A stretch of DNA of 64,000 nt, from assembly GCF_039521745.1 (NCBI RefSeq), contig NZ_BAAACT010000144.1, one strand, 5' to 3'. Position 1 is the first letter of the stretch; each line of letters begins with the position of its first letter. Below are positions 16,821 to 26,012 of this stretch, one piece after another. Source of the stretch: Faecalicatena contorta (GTDB taxonomy: Bacteria > Bacillota > Clostridia > Lachnospirales > Lachnospiraceae). The position numbers were made by a program, and so were the translations under genes. The notes beneath the pieces are model-generated. The model saw nothing but the letters and a program-made list of their open reading frames with translations. It was not told the origin of the DNA and ran no database searches.

Positions 16821-17299
16821 TGCTGCCCCTCCTCATCTGAATATACCGTTTTTTCAAATTCTACCAGCTGATCATATTCCTTTTCCACAATTCTGGCCAT
16901 CTCCGGTGTGAGGCCTGACATGTGCTCTGCTTCCAGCCAGGCGTTAGCCATCTCGATCCCCATTTCATTGCCTATGATAAAACCGCCCATGCACAATACA
17001 TTCGTATTATTCACCGCTTTGGCCCTCCGGGCCTGATACAGGCTTTCACACAAGGCTGCATAGACGCCTCTGTGCTTGTTGCATATAATGCTGACACCCA
17101 TGCCCGTACCGCATATCGCAATGCCCCTGTCGTACTCCCGGCTCTGAACGCCCTGTGCCACCGCAACTGCCGCTTCCTGGAACAACACGGGAGTCTCCGG
17201 ATCTATATCAGTAATATCGTAGCCTTTCTTTAGCAAATCTGCTTTGATCGCATTCTTTAGTTCAAAACCTGCCGGATCGGCACCCATAATAATTTTCAA
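16817..17299 (-). CDS. Divergent RpiB/LacAB-family sugar-phosphate isomerase
   Basis: This 160-residue RpiB-fold protein keeps the thiol Cys63 (AICGTGMGVS), NKHRG and NNTNVL. Two positions differ from canonical RpiB: the Asp-His pair near residue 9 is Asp-Pro (GADPAG), and the His near 98 that helps open the sugar ring is Val96 (AVNNTN). The C-terminal GGRHQ motif is also absent. Such changes suggest a different substrate from ribose 5-phosphate, for example a hexose or tetrose phosphate. It is the first gene of a two-gene operon with the alsE-like gene, behind a perfect LacI-type operator. It might make allulose 6-phosphate from allose 6-phosphate for its partner; this is inference. Confidence 0.75.
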   Translation of the reverse strand: MKIIMGADPAGFELKNAIKADLLKKGYDITDIDPETPVLFQEAAVAVAQGVQSREYDRGIAICGTGMGVSIICNKHRGVYAALCESLYQARRAKAVNNTNVLCMGGFIIGNEMGIEMANAWLEAEHMSGLTPEMARIVEKEYDQLVEFEKTVYSDEEGQQ

Positions 17300-17330
17300 G
17301 ACAATTCCTCCTGCTATAATCGATATTTTA

Positions 17331-17344
17331 TGTAACCGCTTTAT
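17331..17344. promoter_or_regulatory. Imperfect LacI-type operator near the rpiB-like start
   Basis: TGTAACCGCTTTAT keeps the left half TGTAACCG of the perfect operator 88 bases away. The pair could allow repression by looping over the promoter between them. Confidence 0.45.
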
Positions 17345-17418
17345 TAATATTAGTTATAACTGGCAATAAAACCCCTATATTTAAGGTATTAAACAAAAAT
17401 TTGTACACTCTATTTCGC

Positions 17419-17432
17419 TGTAACCGGTTACA
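17419..17432. promoter_or_regulatory. Perfect LacI-type operator TGTAACCGGTTACA
   Basis: This 14-base perfect palindrome lies between the second lacI gene and the rpiB-alsE operon. It differs by one base from the operator before the ABC/hxl operon (15742-15755), which ties the two operons to one regulator or to two related ones. Confidence 0.8.
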
Positions 17433-17596
17433 AGATGTTTTAAATATAACTCCTTTCCACTCCATTTGTCAATGAACTGGCTTTTTATTTTCTAATTTCA
17501 TAAAAACATACAAAAAACCATCAGCATACGGCTATGCATTTTATTTTACATTGTGTAATCTGCACAAACCGTCTCTGATGGTTCATTTTATCTTTT

Positions 17597-18604
17597 TTAA
17601 AGGCTCTGCTTCACAAATGGGGATTCAATAATAATATGCCGGTAAGCCCTGTCTGGAAATGCTATGCGGTTAATCAGCTGTTCCATGGCTTTCTGCCCCA
17701 TCTGGTATGCATCACGCTCTATGTAATTGTAGGGAATTCCCAGAATATTCAGCATCTCCATCTTATCGAGGGATACGTTCTTGTAATCTAAAGGTATTGA
17801 CCTGCCGCTCTCATACACCGCCTCCAGAAATCCCTTTGTAGTATCATTATTGCAGGTAATTACTGCCGTCGGCTGAACCGGAAGCTTCATCATCTCTTTT
17901 GTCATCATATAAGCGCTCTGTATACTATAATCCCCGAGCATAATATATTCCTCCGGTATGGTTAATCCAGCCTCTTCCACCGCCCTCTCGAATCCGCTCT
18001 GGCGCTGCCTGCCCAGCACCCGTTCCTGCGTCCCGTTAATGATTGCAATCCTGGTATGTCCTGCCTCGATCACCGCACAGGTTGCCTCGTACATGGCCGC
18101 GTTGTCGTCAAAGAACACACCGTCCACCGGCAGATCGATGTTCCGGTCTGCAATGACCACCGGCGCATCCAGCGTACGCAGGTAACGGTTCAGCAGTTTT
18201 CGCTCGTTCTTTTCCTCATAAGATACTGCGGGTACATAGATCAGTCCCCGCACTCTGTGTCCGGCCAGAATTTCCAGTGTCTGCAGATCCTTTTTCTTGC
18301 TGTCATCCGAATTAAAGCACATGATGGTCAGTTCATTTTTATCTGCAACGTGTATCATGCCCCGGAGCATTTCGCCAAAAAACATATTGTCCACCTGCGG
18401 CAGTATCACTCCAATTGTACTGGATTTCCTGTTCGACAGATTTCTCGCTGTCACGGAAGGCCGGTAATTTTGCTCCTCCATCACCCGCTGGACAGTTTTC
18501 CTTGTTTTCTCATCAACTACGTCCGGATGATTCAGTACACGTGACACAGTTGCTTTAGATACACCTGCACATCGGGCTATATCGTTGATCGTTACATTTG
18601 GCAT
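17597..18604 (-). CDS. LacI-family regulator, paralogue of the operon regulator
   Basis: The protein is 335 residues from ATG 18604, which places the helix-turn-helix VTINDIARCAGVSKATVSRV at the usual N-terminal position; ten further in-frame codons upstream look like leader. The hinge segment SVTARNLSNRK and core IGVILPQVDNMFFGEMLRGM follow. It resembles the 14.7-kb LacI along its whole length, including CNSDDS and VFFDD. It is monocistronic and lies upstream of the rpiB-alsE operon with a perfect operator in between, which it probably reads. The inducer is unknown. Confidence 0.87.
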   Translation of the reverse strand: MPNVTINDIARCAGVSKATVSRVLNHPDVVDEKTRKTVQRVMEEQNYRPSVTARNLSNRKSSTIGVILPQVDNMFFGEMLRGMIHVADKNELTIMCFNSDDSKKKDLQTLEILAGHRVRGLIYVPAVSYEEKNERKLLNRYLRTLDAPVVIADRNIDLPVDGVFFDDNAAMYEATCAVIEAGHTRIAIINGTQERVLGRQRQSGFERAVEEAGLTIPEEYIMLGDYSIQSAYMMTKEMMKLPVQPTAVITCNNDTTKGFLEAVYESGRSIPLDYKNVSLDKMEMLNILGIPYNYIERDAYQMGQKAMEQLINRIAFPDRAYRHIIIESPFVKQSL

Positions 18605-18814
18605 CTCTCTAGACCTCGGTTTCATTGGTATCATAATAATTTCATTTGCTTTGATTATAACTCATCTTTTGCGGGGTTACAATAATAGAACCCTATAAAA
18701 TCCAGTGTTTTCCATGCTTTTTCCATAAGAGCCAGGAAAGCATATGGACCCCCGGCCGGTATATACACCTGCCAGAAGTCCATATCTTTATCTGGTACCA
18801 ACACTGGTTTAAAC

Positions 18815-19543
18815 TTAATGCAGAAATGAAAGAAAGTTATATGCGATAGGCACCAATATAGCGGGGAGCATGTTCCCCACCTTGATCATCTTCTTAAATG
18901 CCAGATTCACGCCAACACAAAATATAAGGACGGAACCTATGCAGGACAGATTCGAAATCAGTGTCTCATTCATGTAACCCGATATCAATGAAGCCCCCAG
19001 GGTAATTCCTCCCTGATAGACCCCCAGAGGAATCGCAGCAAACATTACTCCAATTCCTAATGTAGATGCAAATACCATCACAATCACAAAATCCAGAAGC
19101 GATTTAGCCAGGAGCATCGTATAGTCGCCTGTCAGTCCATCCTGTATAGAGCCTACGATTGCCATCGCACCGATACAAATAACCAGCGTAGCCGTAACAA
19201 ATCCGTTCACAAACTGGGTGTCCTTTTTAGCATTTACAAGGGCTTTGAGCGTATCTCCCAGATGTTCCATATGCAGTTCTATATTCAACGCTTCTCCCAG
19301 AAGGCTTCCAAGTACCAGTGAAAATACAAGGAGCATGGTATTCTGCGTCTCCAGCACCCCTTGCGGGGTAATTTTGAGCAGCCCGGTAAGTGCCCCGCCT
19401 ATTCCAATAAAAATAGTTGCAACACCGCATGCCTGCATCAGGATATCCTGAAAGCGCTGCCTTAATCCGTTCTTAATTAGTAAACCAATCCCGCTGCCCG
19501 CAATCACAGCTGCAACATTAACAATTGTACCTAACCCTTTCAT
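18815..19543 (-). CDS. DUF554 family membrane protein (YqgA-like)
   Basis: The 242-residue protein has about six hydrophobic helices and the conserved DUF554 opening GTIVNVAAVIAGSGIGLLI, then GVATIFIGIGGAL and QGGITLGASLI. The family is widespread in Firmicutes and Enterobacteria and is predicted to sit in the cytoplasmic membrane, possibly as a transporter or channel; no reaction is established. Its start overlaps the stop of the EAL-domain gene by 4 bases (ATGA), so both are made together. That coupling suggests a membrane partner of a c-di-GMP enzyme, or simply shared expression. Confidence 0.85.
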   Translation of the reverse strand: MKGLGTIVNVAAVIAGSGIGLLIKNGLRQRFQDILMQACGVATIFIGIGGALTGLLKITPQGVLETQNTMLLVFSLVLGSLLGEALNIELHMEHLGDTLKALVNAKKDTQFVNGFVTATLVICIGAMAIVGSIQDGLTGDYTMLLAKSLLDFVIVMVFASTLGIGVMFAAIPLGVYQGGITLGASLISGYMNETLISNLSCIGSVLIFCVGVNLAFKKMIKVGNMLPAILVPIAYNFLSFLH

Positions 19544-21525
19544 CCAAATTCTCCATTATCCTGATAATACACTCCCGGATCTGCGATGATTTGTCCGCAC
19601 TCTTTTCCCTCATGCTGCACCCCGTTCTTTACCGCGTTCTCCTGAGCAGTTCTTTTTGCCGCATCTGTCTTATCGCTGTTCTTCTCAAAAAGCAGGCTTT
19701 CGTAATCTTGTTCCGGCATCGGCCTGTAGAAGACATATCCCTGTATCATATCACAGCCAATGCCGCGCAGTACTTCTATCTGTTCCTCCGTCTCGATTCC
19801 CTCAGCCACTGTTACTACTCCAAACTGCTTTACCAGCTTAATCATCCCTTCTACAAGGAGCCTGTCCTTTTCTTTAGACGTAATATTCGGAAAAAAAGCA
19901 GCATCTATTTTCAGGACGTCAACGTTCAAATTCTGCACCATACTAAGTGAAGAATATCCTTTTCCAAAATCATCGATGGAACTGGAGAACCCGGCGCTGT
20001 GAAGATCCTCAACAATCTTACTCAGCTCATCCCAGTTATCAAACAGAATAGTCTCCGTAAACTCGATCTCCAGAAGGCTGGGGGGGATGTTATATTTATC
20101 CCGTATCTCTGTGTAGCTGCTTACAAAATCGCTGTTATAGAACTGGAGGCGGGATACATTAACCGAGACCGGAAGCGCCTGTAGTCCTTCATCCAGCAGA
20201 TGCCTCAGCCACCTGCAGACTTCCTCAAAGATATATCTGTCCAGAAGAGGTATTGTGTAATTTTTTTCAAAAACAGGGATAAACTCATTGGGTGAAATGA
20301 CTGTGCCATCCGCCTTCTGCCAGCGTGCCAGCGCCTCTGAACAGGCGATCTGGTTTGTCTTCAGATCCACTTTCGGCTGATAGTATACTTTAAATTCTTT
20401 GTTCTCAAGCGCACTTCCCATACAGCTTTCAATATCTTTTTCGAAGAACAGCTGCCGGCGTATGCTCTCATTATAAAAGCGGTATCTGTCAAACTTCCCC
20501 GTCTTAACAGCCTTTCTTGCAAAATTTGCCCGATCCATCAGGCCTTCTATTTTCAGGCTCTCAATTACATCCTCAATACAGCAAAGCCCGCAGCAGACGG
20601 AAAGGATATGTCTGTTTCCGGAATCACGCATATAATCTGTAATCTTTTTATCAACCTCTTTTTGGCGGTTCAGTACATCCTTTTTGGTCTCATAGTGTCT
20701 TAGAATCACAAAATTATCGGCATTGACACGACCGACTACCTCTTTTTCATCCAGGTCTTTTTCCAGTATCGTGCCATACTCTTTCAGTATACGGTCTCCC
20801 CATTCATAGCCGAATACATCATTTATATACTTAAAATCTGCAAAATCCACATAAAAAACAGCGTATTTCAGCCCGCTGTTCTCATCCAGAAGCTCCTGTG
20901 CAGCCTTTTTAAATTTATCCACTGTATAGACATTAGTCAGGATGTCCCGTCCCGCTTTATCCTCCAGGCTTTTATTCACATGTTCCAGATTCAGCATCTT
21001 TCTAAGGCTGAACCAGAAAATCAGAAGCCAGATAAGAAAAATACAGATAATCAACACAACGGTCATCCGAAGAAGGTTCGTTGTACGGTGTTTAGAATAT
21101 GCCTCCGCTGCAAACACCGTTTCGTTCGCCTGATTAAAATAAATTTCACTGTTTTCAAGCAGCACATTTCTATCCGTATACCCGCCCCGGTAATTATAGA
21201 TATCTTCTTTCAGGCCTGCCCATTCGGTTACCAGTTCCCCCAGGCATGCCCTGTATTCTTTATCGTCAGGAAGGATCAGATCATATTTGCCTTTGCCCGC
21301 GCTCAGATTGTCCATAATGTCATCCAGGTATGTAATCAAACTATCGCTGGGCTGATTGTTCATTTCCAGCTTCACGAGACGCTGGGTAGCACCGCGGACA
21401 ATACCGACATAGTTAATTAACTGACCATAAGACTGTGAACTATAAACCGAACGTAACACAAACACAATTAGAAGATCCATGGCAAGAAAAAAACCAAGAA
21501 GAGCATACTTCCATTTTGCTTTCAT
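19540..21525 (-). CDS. Membrane-bound GGDEF-EAL protein, degenerate GGDEF with intact EAL
   Basis: The protein is 661 residues from ATG 21525; a GTG 21 codons upstream has no ribosome site. A membrane helix (about 7-25), an external helical sensor segment (about 30-150) and a second helix (about 155-178) precede a GGDEF domain. The GGDEF signature reads NADNF (GRVNADNFVIL), so cyclase activity should be lost. The C-terminal EAL domain keeps SEALARW, NVSRLQF, EFTET, IDDFGKGYSSL, VLKID, AEGIET and the QGY segment, so c-di-GMP hydrolysis is likely. The extracellular region may sense a ligand or a cell-surface cue. Confidence 0.85.
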   Translation of the reverse strand: MKAKWKYALLGFFLAMDLLIVFVLRSVYSSQSYGQLINYVGIVRGATQRLVKLEMNNQPSDSLITYLDDIMDNLSAGKGKYDLILPDDKEYRACLGELVTEWAGLKEDIYNYRGGYTDRNVLLENSEIYFNQANETVFAAEAYSKHRTTNLLRMTVVLIICIFLIWLLIFWFSLRKMLNLEHVNKSLEDKAGRDILTNVYTVDKFKKAAQELLDENSGLKYAVFYVDFADFKYINDVFGYEWGDRILKEYGTILEKDLDEKEVVGRVNADNFVILRHYETKKDVLNRQKEVDKKITDYMRDSGNRHILSVCCGLCCIEDVIESLKIEGLMDRANFARKAVKTGKFDRYRFYNESIRRQLFFEKDIESCMGSALENKEFKVYYQPKVDLKTNQIACSEALARWQKADGTVISPNEFIPVFEKNYTIPLLDRYIFEEVCRWLRHLLDEGLQALPVSVNVSRLQFYNSDFVSSYTEIRDKYNIPPSLLEIEFTETILFDNWDELSKIVEDLHSAGFSSSIDDFGKGYSSLSMVQNLNVDVLKIDAAFFPNITSKEKDRLLVEGMIKLVKQFGVVTVAEGIETEEQIEVLRGIGCDMIQGYVFYRPMPEQDYESLLFEKNSDKTDAAKRTAQENAVKNGVQHEGKECGQIIADPGVYYQDNGEFG

Positions 21526-21983
21526 TCCATTTGCCCTGTGCCTTTGTAACCCAGGAACCCCCCTGTACAAAAACGCTTCCTTTCCCACATACTTATTCTA
21601 GTAAGCCTTGGCATACTTGCGGCGAGGCGCGTGTCATACTCCGCATGACATAAATCCTCTGCCCCCCCCCCCCGCCGGCGGCTTTATCTTAGAAGGAGAT
21701 TGGACTCCTGCCAAGATAAACTTGTCTTATTTGCTGTTAAGATAAATCCCTTATGGATAAGTATAACATGAAGAGGCTAATATTTCCATACTAAATAAGT
21801 AGCCAGAACAGGCGTATCCCCCCTTTGTCACGGAGCAGTCACACAATTGCATATAGTTCCGCCTAACGCAGCATCAATAACTGACGGCATCTCTCGCCTA
21901 TACAATTGCTTGAACTGCTGTTGATAAGTAAAATTGCAATAAAGATATTTCTGCATATACTAATAAAAAAGGAGTTTTTATTT
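21526..21983. other. Intergenic region with a C12 homopolymer and a stem-loop
   Basis: No gene is supported here. There is a run of 12 C at 21662-21673, prone to slippage. A stem follows (TATCTT...AAGATA around AGGAG/CTCCT, 21685-21718). The region should carry the promoter of the small unknown gene at 21984, though no clear -35/-10 pair was found. Confidence 0.5.
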
Positions 21984-22460
21984 ATGGCTAATACAATTTA
22001 TACTCCAATCACCGGTATGATCCGAAACATCACACCCTTTTCCGGAGAATGCTGTTCCCAGCTCATCAGCCTGATGACAAATAATGGTCCTGTTAACTTT
22101 GTATCCTCTCCTGACACTTACATTGTGAACAATACTTTTTTACTGCCAGGCATGCGTGTCACAGCATTCTATGATCCGAATCAGCCTGTACCGCTCATCT
22201 ACCCTCCGCAGTACAGGGCTGCTGTAATCAGCCTGGCCATGCGCAACGAACAGATTGCTTATGGGTTCTTTGACCGGAATCTGCTGGCGGCTGATCAGTC
22301 TCTGCAGTTAAATATTGGGCCTTCAACGAATGTTGTAACGGGGAATGGGCAGCGTTTTAACTGTACCATCGGCGGACGGAACCTGATTGTGTTCTACAGC
22401 GTCACTACACGGAGTATTCCGCCTCAGACTACGCCGAGAAAGATCATTGTTATGTGTTGA
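21984..22460 (+). CDS. Conserved-looking small protein of unknown function
   Basis: The protein is 158 residues from ATG 21984, behind AAAGGAG; the longer frame has no ribosome site. I recall similar small proteins in Clostridia with the phrase NFVxSPxTYxVxNTxLxPGMRVxAFYD, but know no assigned function. Visible are an N-terminal half that looks beta-rich, with PVPLIYPPQYRAAV near residue 72, and a C-terminal half with NIGPSTNVVTGNGQ and VFYSVTTRSIPPQTTPRKIIV. No signal peptide or membrane helix is seen. It is the only plus-strand gene in this part of the window and ends at a strong terminator. An OB-fold-like beta barrel is a guess. Confidence 0.75.
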   Translation: MANTIYTPITGMIRNITPFSGECCSQLISLMTNNGPVNFVSSPDTYIVNNTFLLPGMRVTAFYDPNQPVPLIYPPQYRAAVISLAMRNEQIAYGFFDRNLLAADQSLQLNIGPSTNVVTGNGQRFNCTIGGRNLIVFYSVTTRSIPPQTTPRKIIVMC

Positions 22461-22493
22461 TCTATCGGTTCTAGAATTGATTTGTATATTATG

Positions 22494-22538
22494 AAAAAAA
22501 CCGCAGTCCTTGAAAACTCAAGGATTGCGGTTTTTTAT
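22494..22538. terminator. Bidirectional terminator between the unknown gene and tuf
   Basis: CCGCAGTCCTT (22501-22511) pairs with AAGGATTGCGG (22520-22530, one wobble). An A run precedes it and a T run follows it, so it can stop transcription from both the plus-strand gene and tuf. Confidence 0.88.
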
Positions 22539-22565
22539 TATGATTCAATGCTATAAAATCAATGA

Positions 22566-23759
22566 TTAATCAAGGATCTTAGCAACTTTTCCTGATCCAA
22601 CTGTACGTCCACCTTCACGGATAGCGAATCCAAGACCCTCTTCCATAGCTACTGGGTGAATCAGTTCGATTGTCATCTCTACGTTATCTCCAGGCATGCA
22701 CATCTCAACGCCATCCGGCAGATCGCAAACACCTGTTACGTCTGTTGTTCTGAAATAGAACTGTGGTCTGTAGTTGTTGAAGAATGGTGTATGACGTCCA
22801 CCTTCATCTTTTGTCAGAACGTATACCTGAGCTGTAAATTTCTTGTGGCACTGTACTGTACCTGGTTTGATCAGAACCTGTCCTCTTTCGATTTCAGTTC
22901 TCTGAACACCACGAAGCAGAGCTCCGATGTTATCACCAGCCTGAGCTTCATCAAGCAGTTTACGGAACATCTCGATACCTGTTACTACAGTCTTCTTGAT
23001 GTCTTCGTGGATACCGATAATTTCAACTTCATCAGATACATGAAGTGTACCACGCTCTACTCTACCTGTAGCAACTGTACCACGTCCTGTGATAGAGAAT
23101 ACGTCCTCTACCGGCATCAGGAATGGCTTGTCTGTATCACGCTGCGGATCTGGAACCCAGCTGTCAACTGCGTCCATAAGTTCCATGATCTTGTCTCCCC
23201 ATTCTCCTGATGGATCTTCAAGAGCTTTCAGAGCTGATCCCTGGATGATCGGTGTATCATCTCCCGGGAACTCATACTCGTCAAGAAGTTCACGGATTTC
23301 CATCTCTACTAATTCAAGAAGCTCTTCATCGTCTACCATATCGCATTTGTTCATGAATACTACGATATAAGGTACACCTACCTGACGGGACAGAAGGATA
23401 TGCTCTTTTGTCTGAGCCATAACACCGTCAGTAGCAGCTACAACAAGGATAGCTCCGTCCATCTGAGCAGCACCTGTGATCATGTTCTTTACATAGTCAG
23501 CATGTCCTGGGCAGTCAACGTGTGCATAGTGACGTTTGTCTGTCTCATACTCAACGTGAGCTGTAGAGATTGTGATACCACGTTCTCTTTCCTCTGGAGC
23601 TTTATCAATGTTTTCGAAATCAACTGCTGCGTTACCAGCAACTCTCTGAGAAAGTGTCTTTGTAATAGCAGCTGTTAATGTTGTTTTACCATGGTCAACG
23701 TGTCCAATGGTACCAATATTAGCATGTGGTTTTGTTCTTTCAAATTTAGCTTTTGCCAT
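22566..23759 (-). CDS. tuf: Elongation factor Tu
   Basis: This 397-residue EF-Tu carries aminoacyl-tRNA to the ribosome as a GTP complex. The G-domain motifs are complete: GHVDHGKTTLTAAI (G1), DCPGHADYVKNMITG (G3) and NKCDM (G4). Domains 2 and 3 follow at full length, with GRGTVATGRVERG and the ending EGGRTVGSGKVAKI. It lies 119 bases after fusA and is probably part of the str-type operon, with a promoter possible in the gap. Codon choice is strongly biased, as expected for a highly expressed gene. Confidence 0.97.
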   Translation of the reverse strand: MAKAKFERTKPHANIGTIGHVDHGKTTLTAAITKTLSQRVAGNAAVDFENIDKAPEERERGITISTAHVEYETDKRHYAHVDCPGHADYVKNMITGAAQMDGAILVVAATDGVMAQTKEHILLSRQVGVPYIVVFMNKCDMVDDEELLELVEMEIRELLDEYEFPGDDTPIIQGSALKALEDPSGEWGDKIMELMDAVDSWVPDPQRDTDKPFLMPVEDVFSITGRGTVATGRVERGTLHVSDEVEIIGIHEDIKKTVVTGIEMFRKLLDEAQAGDNIGALLRGVQRTEIERGQVLIKPGTVQCHKKFTAQVYVLTKDEGGRHTPFFNNYRPQFYFRTTDVTGVCDLPDGVEMCMPGDNVEMTIELIHPVAMEEGLGFAIREGGRTVGSGKVAKILD

Positions 23760-23878
23760 TTTGAATAATCCTCCTTAATATATAGCCCATTTTCGGGCAT
23801 TTTATTGGTTTTCGCTTTTACTCGGCTAATTCTGATTATATTTCAAAAGGCCGGGTTTTTCAAGCCTTTTTCTGATAT

Positions 23879-25996
23879 TTAGGCATTTTTATTGGATAAC
23901 ACTTTTTCCTGTACAGACTTCGGAACTGGCTCGTAGCTCTCGAAGAACATGGAGTAGTTTCCGCGTCCCTGTGTTCTGGAACGGAGGTCTGTGGAATAGC
24001 CAAACATCTCGGACAATGGCACGAATGCGCGGACAATTTTACCGCCGCCCAGATCATCCATACCTTCAATACGTCCACGGCGGGAGTTAATATCACCGAT
24101 GATATCTCCCATATATTCTTCAGGCATTGTGACTTCTACTTTCATGATTGGCTCAAGAAGTACAGGTGATGATTTTCTCATGGCATCTTTAAATGCGAGA
24201 GAGCCGGCAATGTGGAATGCCATTTCACTTGAATCGACTTCATGGTAAGAACCATCATATACAGTCGCATGAACACCAACAACCGGGAATCCTCCGAGGA
24301 TACCGGATTTCATAGCTTCTTCGATACCCTGGCCTACAGCCGGAATATATTCTTTTGGAATCGATCCGCCGACTACGCTGGAGTCGAACTTGTAAATCTC
24401 TTCTCCATTGACATCCATTGGCTCAAATTTAACTTTACAGTGTCCATACTGTCCACGTCCACCTGACTGTTTTGCATACTTGCTGTCTACATCAACAGGT
24501 TTTGTGAAGGACTCTTTGTAAGCAACCTGCGGCGCGCCTACGTTAGCCTCTACCTTGAATTCACGCAGAAGTCTGTCTACGATGATCTCCAGATGAAGCT
24601 CACCCATACCTGCGATGATTGTCTGTCCTGTCTCTTTATCTGTGTGTGCACGGAATGTCGGGTCTTCCTCCGCAAGTTTTGCAAGGGATTCTCCAAGTTT
24701 GCCCTGAGAAGCCTTTGTCTTCGGCTCTATTGCGAGCTCGATAACCGGCTCTGGGAATTCCATAGACTCCAGGATAACCGGATGCTGTTCGTTACAGATT
24801 GTATCCCCTGTTGTTGTGAACTTGAATCCGATAGCAGCTGCGATGTCTCCTGCATATACTTTATCCAGTTCTGCTCTCTTATTGGCATGCATCTGAAGGA
24901 TACGTCCAACACGTTCTTTTTTGCCTTTTGTTGCGTTCAGCACGTAAGAACCGGAGTTTATAGAACCGGAGTATACTCTGAAGTAAGCAAGCTTACCTAC
25001 AAACGGGTCTGTCATAATCTTAAATGCCAGTGCTGAGAATGGTTCTTCATCAGATGAATGTCTCACCACGTTGTTTCCGTCCGCATCCACACCTTCGATT
25101 GGCGGGATATCTGTCGGCGCCGGCATATATTCGATCACTGCATCCAATAACTTCTGGACACCTTTGTTTCTGTATGCTGTACCGCAGCATACCGGAACAG
25201 CTGTACACTCGCAGGTTCCCTTTCTCAGGGCAGCCTTCAGTGCTTCAACAGAAGGTTCTTCGCCCTCCAGGTATTCCAGCATCAGATCGTCGTCTAATTC
25301 GCAGATCTTCTCGACTAATTCTGTACGGTACAGTTCTGCGTCGTCTTTCATATCGTCCGGAATCTCTACTACAGAAATGTCTTCGCCTTTTTCATCATTA
25401 TAGATATAAGCCTGCATCTCCATTAAGTCGATGATTCCTTTGAATTCATCTTCTTTACCGATTGGCAGCTGAAGACAAATTGCATTTTTACCAAGTCTGT
25501 TCTTGATCTGCTCTACAGCATTGTAAAAATCAGCTCCCAGAATGTCCATCTTATTGATGAACGCCATTCTCGGTACATTGTATGTGTCAGCCTGACGCCA
25601 TACGTTTTCTGACTGAGGCTCAACACCGCCCTTAGCACAGAATACACCTACGGCTCCATCCAGCACACGAAGTGAACGTTCAACTTCTACGGTAAAGTCA
25701 ACGTGTCCCGGTGTATCGATGATGTTAATTCGATGTTCCAGGGCACCCGGCTTTGGCTTCGTCTTTTCTTCCAAAGTCCAGTGACATGTTGTAGCAGCTG
25801 AAGTAATTGTGATACCTCTCTCCTGTTCCTGCTCCATCCAGTCCATGGTCGCAGTACCCTCGTGAGTATCACCTATCTTATAGTTTACACCAGTATAATA
25901 CAGGATACGCTCTGTCAATGTTGTCTTACCAGCATCGATATGAGCCATAATCCCTATATTCCTGGTCCTTTCTAGTGGATATTCTCTTCCAGCCAA
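23879..25996 (-). CDS. fusA: Elongation factor G
   Basis: The 705-residue translocase moves tRNA and mRNA through the ribosome using GTP. The G domain has AHIDAGKTTLTERIL, DTPGHVDFTVEVERS and NKMD. Domains II-V follow with full length and a typical C-terminal region (DLRSRTQGRGNYSMFF). It starts 16 bases past the rpsG stop, in the standard rpsL-rpsG-fusA-tuf order. It is the housekeeping type, not a tetracycline-protection paralogue, judging by its position and conserved switch regions. Confidence 0.97.
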   Translation of the reverse strand: MAGREYPLERTRNIGIMAHIDAGKTTLTERILYYTGVNYKIGDTHEGTATMDWMEQEQERGITITSAATTCHWTLEEKTKPKPGALEHRINIIDTPGHVDFTVEVERSLRVLDGAVGVFCAKGGVEPQSENVWRQADTYNVPRMAFINKMDILGADFYNAVEQIKNRLGKNAICLQLPIGKEDEFKGIIDLMEMQAYIYNDEKGEDISVVEIPDDMKDDAELYRTELVEKICELDDDLMLEYLEGEEPSVEALKAALRKGTCECTAVPVCCGTAYRNKGVQKLLDAVIEYMPAPTDIPPIEGVDADGNNVVRHSSDEEPFSALAFKIMTDPFVGKLAYFRVYSGSINSGSYVLNATKGKKERVGRILQMHANKRAELDKVYAGDIAAAIGFKFTTTGDTICNEQHPVILESMEFPEPVIELAIEPKTKASQGKLGESLAKLAEEDPTFRAHTDKETGQTIIAGMGELHLEIIVDRLLREFKVEANVGAPQVAYKESFTKPVDVDSKYAKQSGGRGQYGHCKVKFEPMDVNGEEIYKFDSSVVGGSIPKEYIPAVGQGIEEAMKSGILGGFPVVGVHATVYDGSYHEVDSSEMAFHIAGSLAFKDAMRKSSPVLLEPIMKVEVTMPEEYMGDIIGDINSRRGRIEGMDDLGGGKIVRAFVPLSEMFGYSTDLRSRTQGRGNYSMFFESYEPVPKSVQEKVLSNKNA

Positions 25997-26012
25997 GATT
26001 TTTTCCTCCTAA

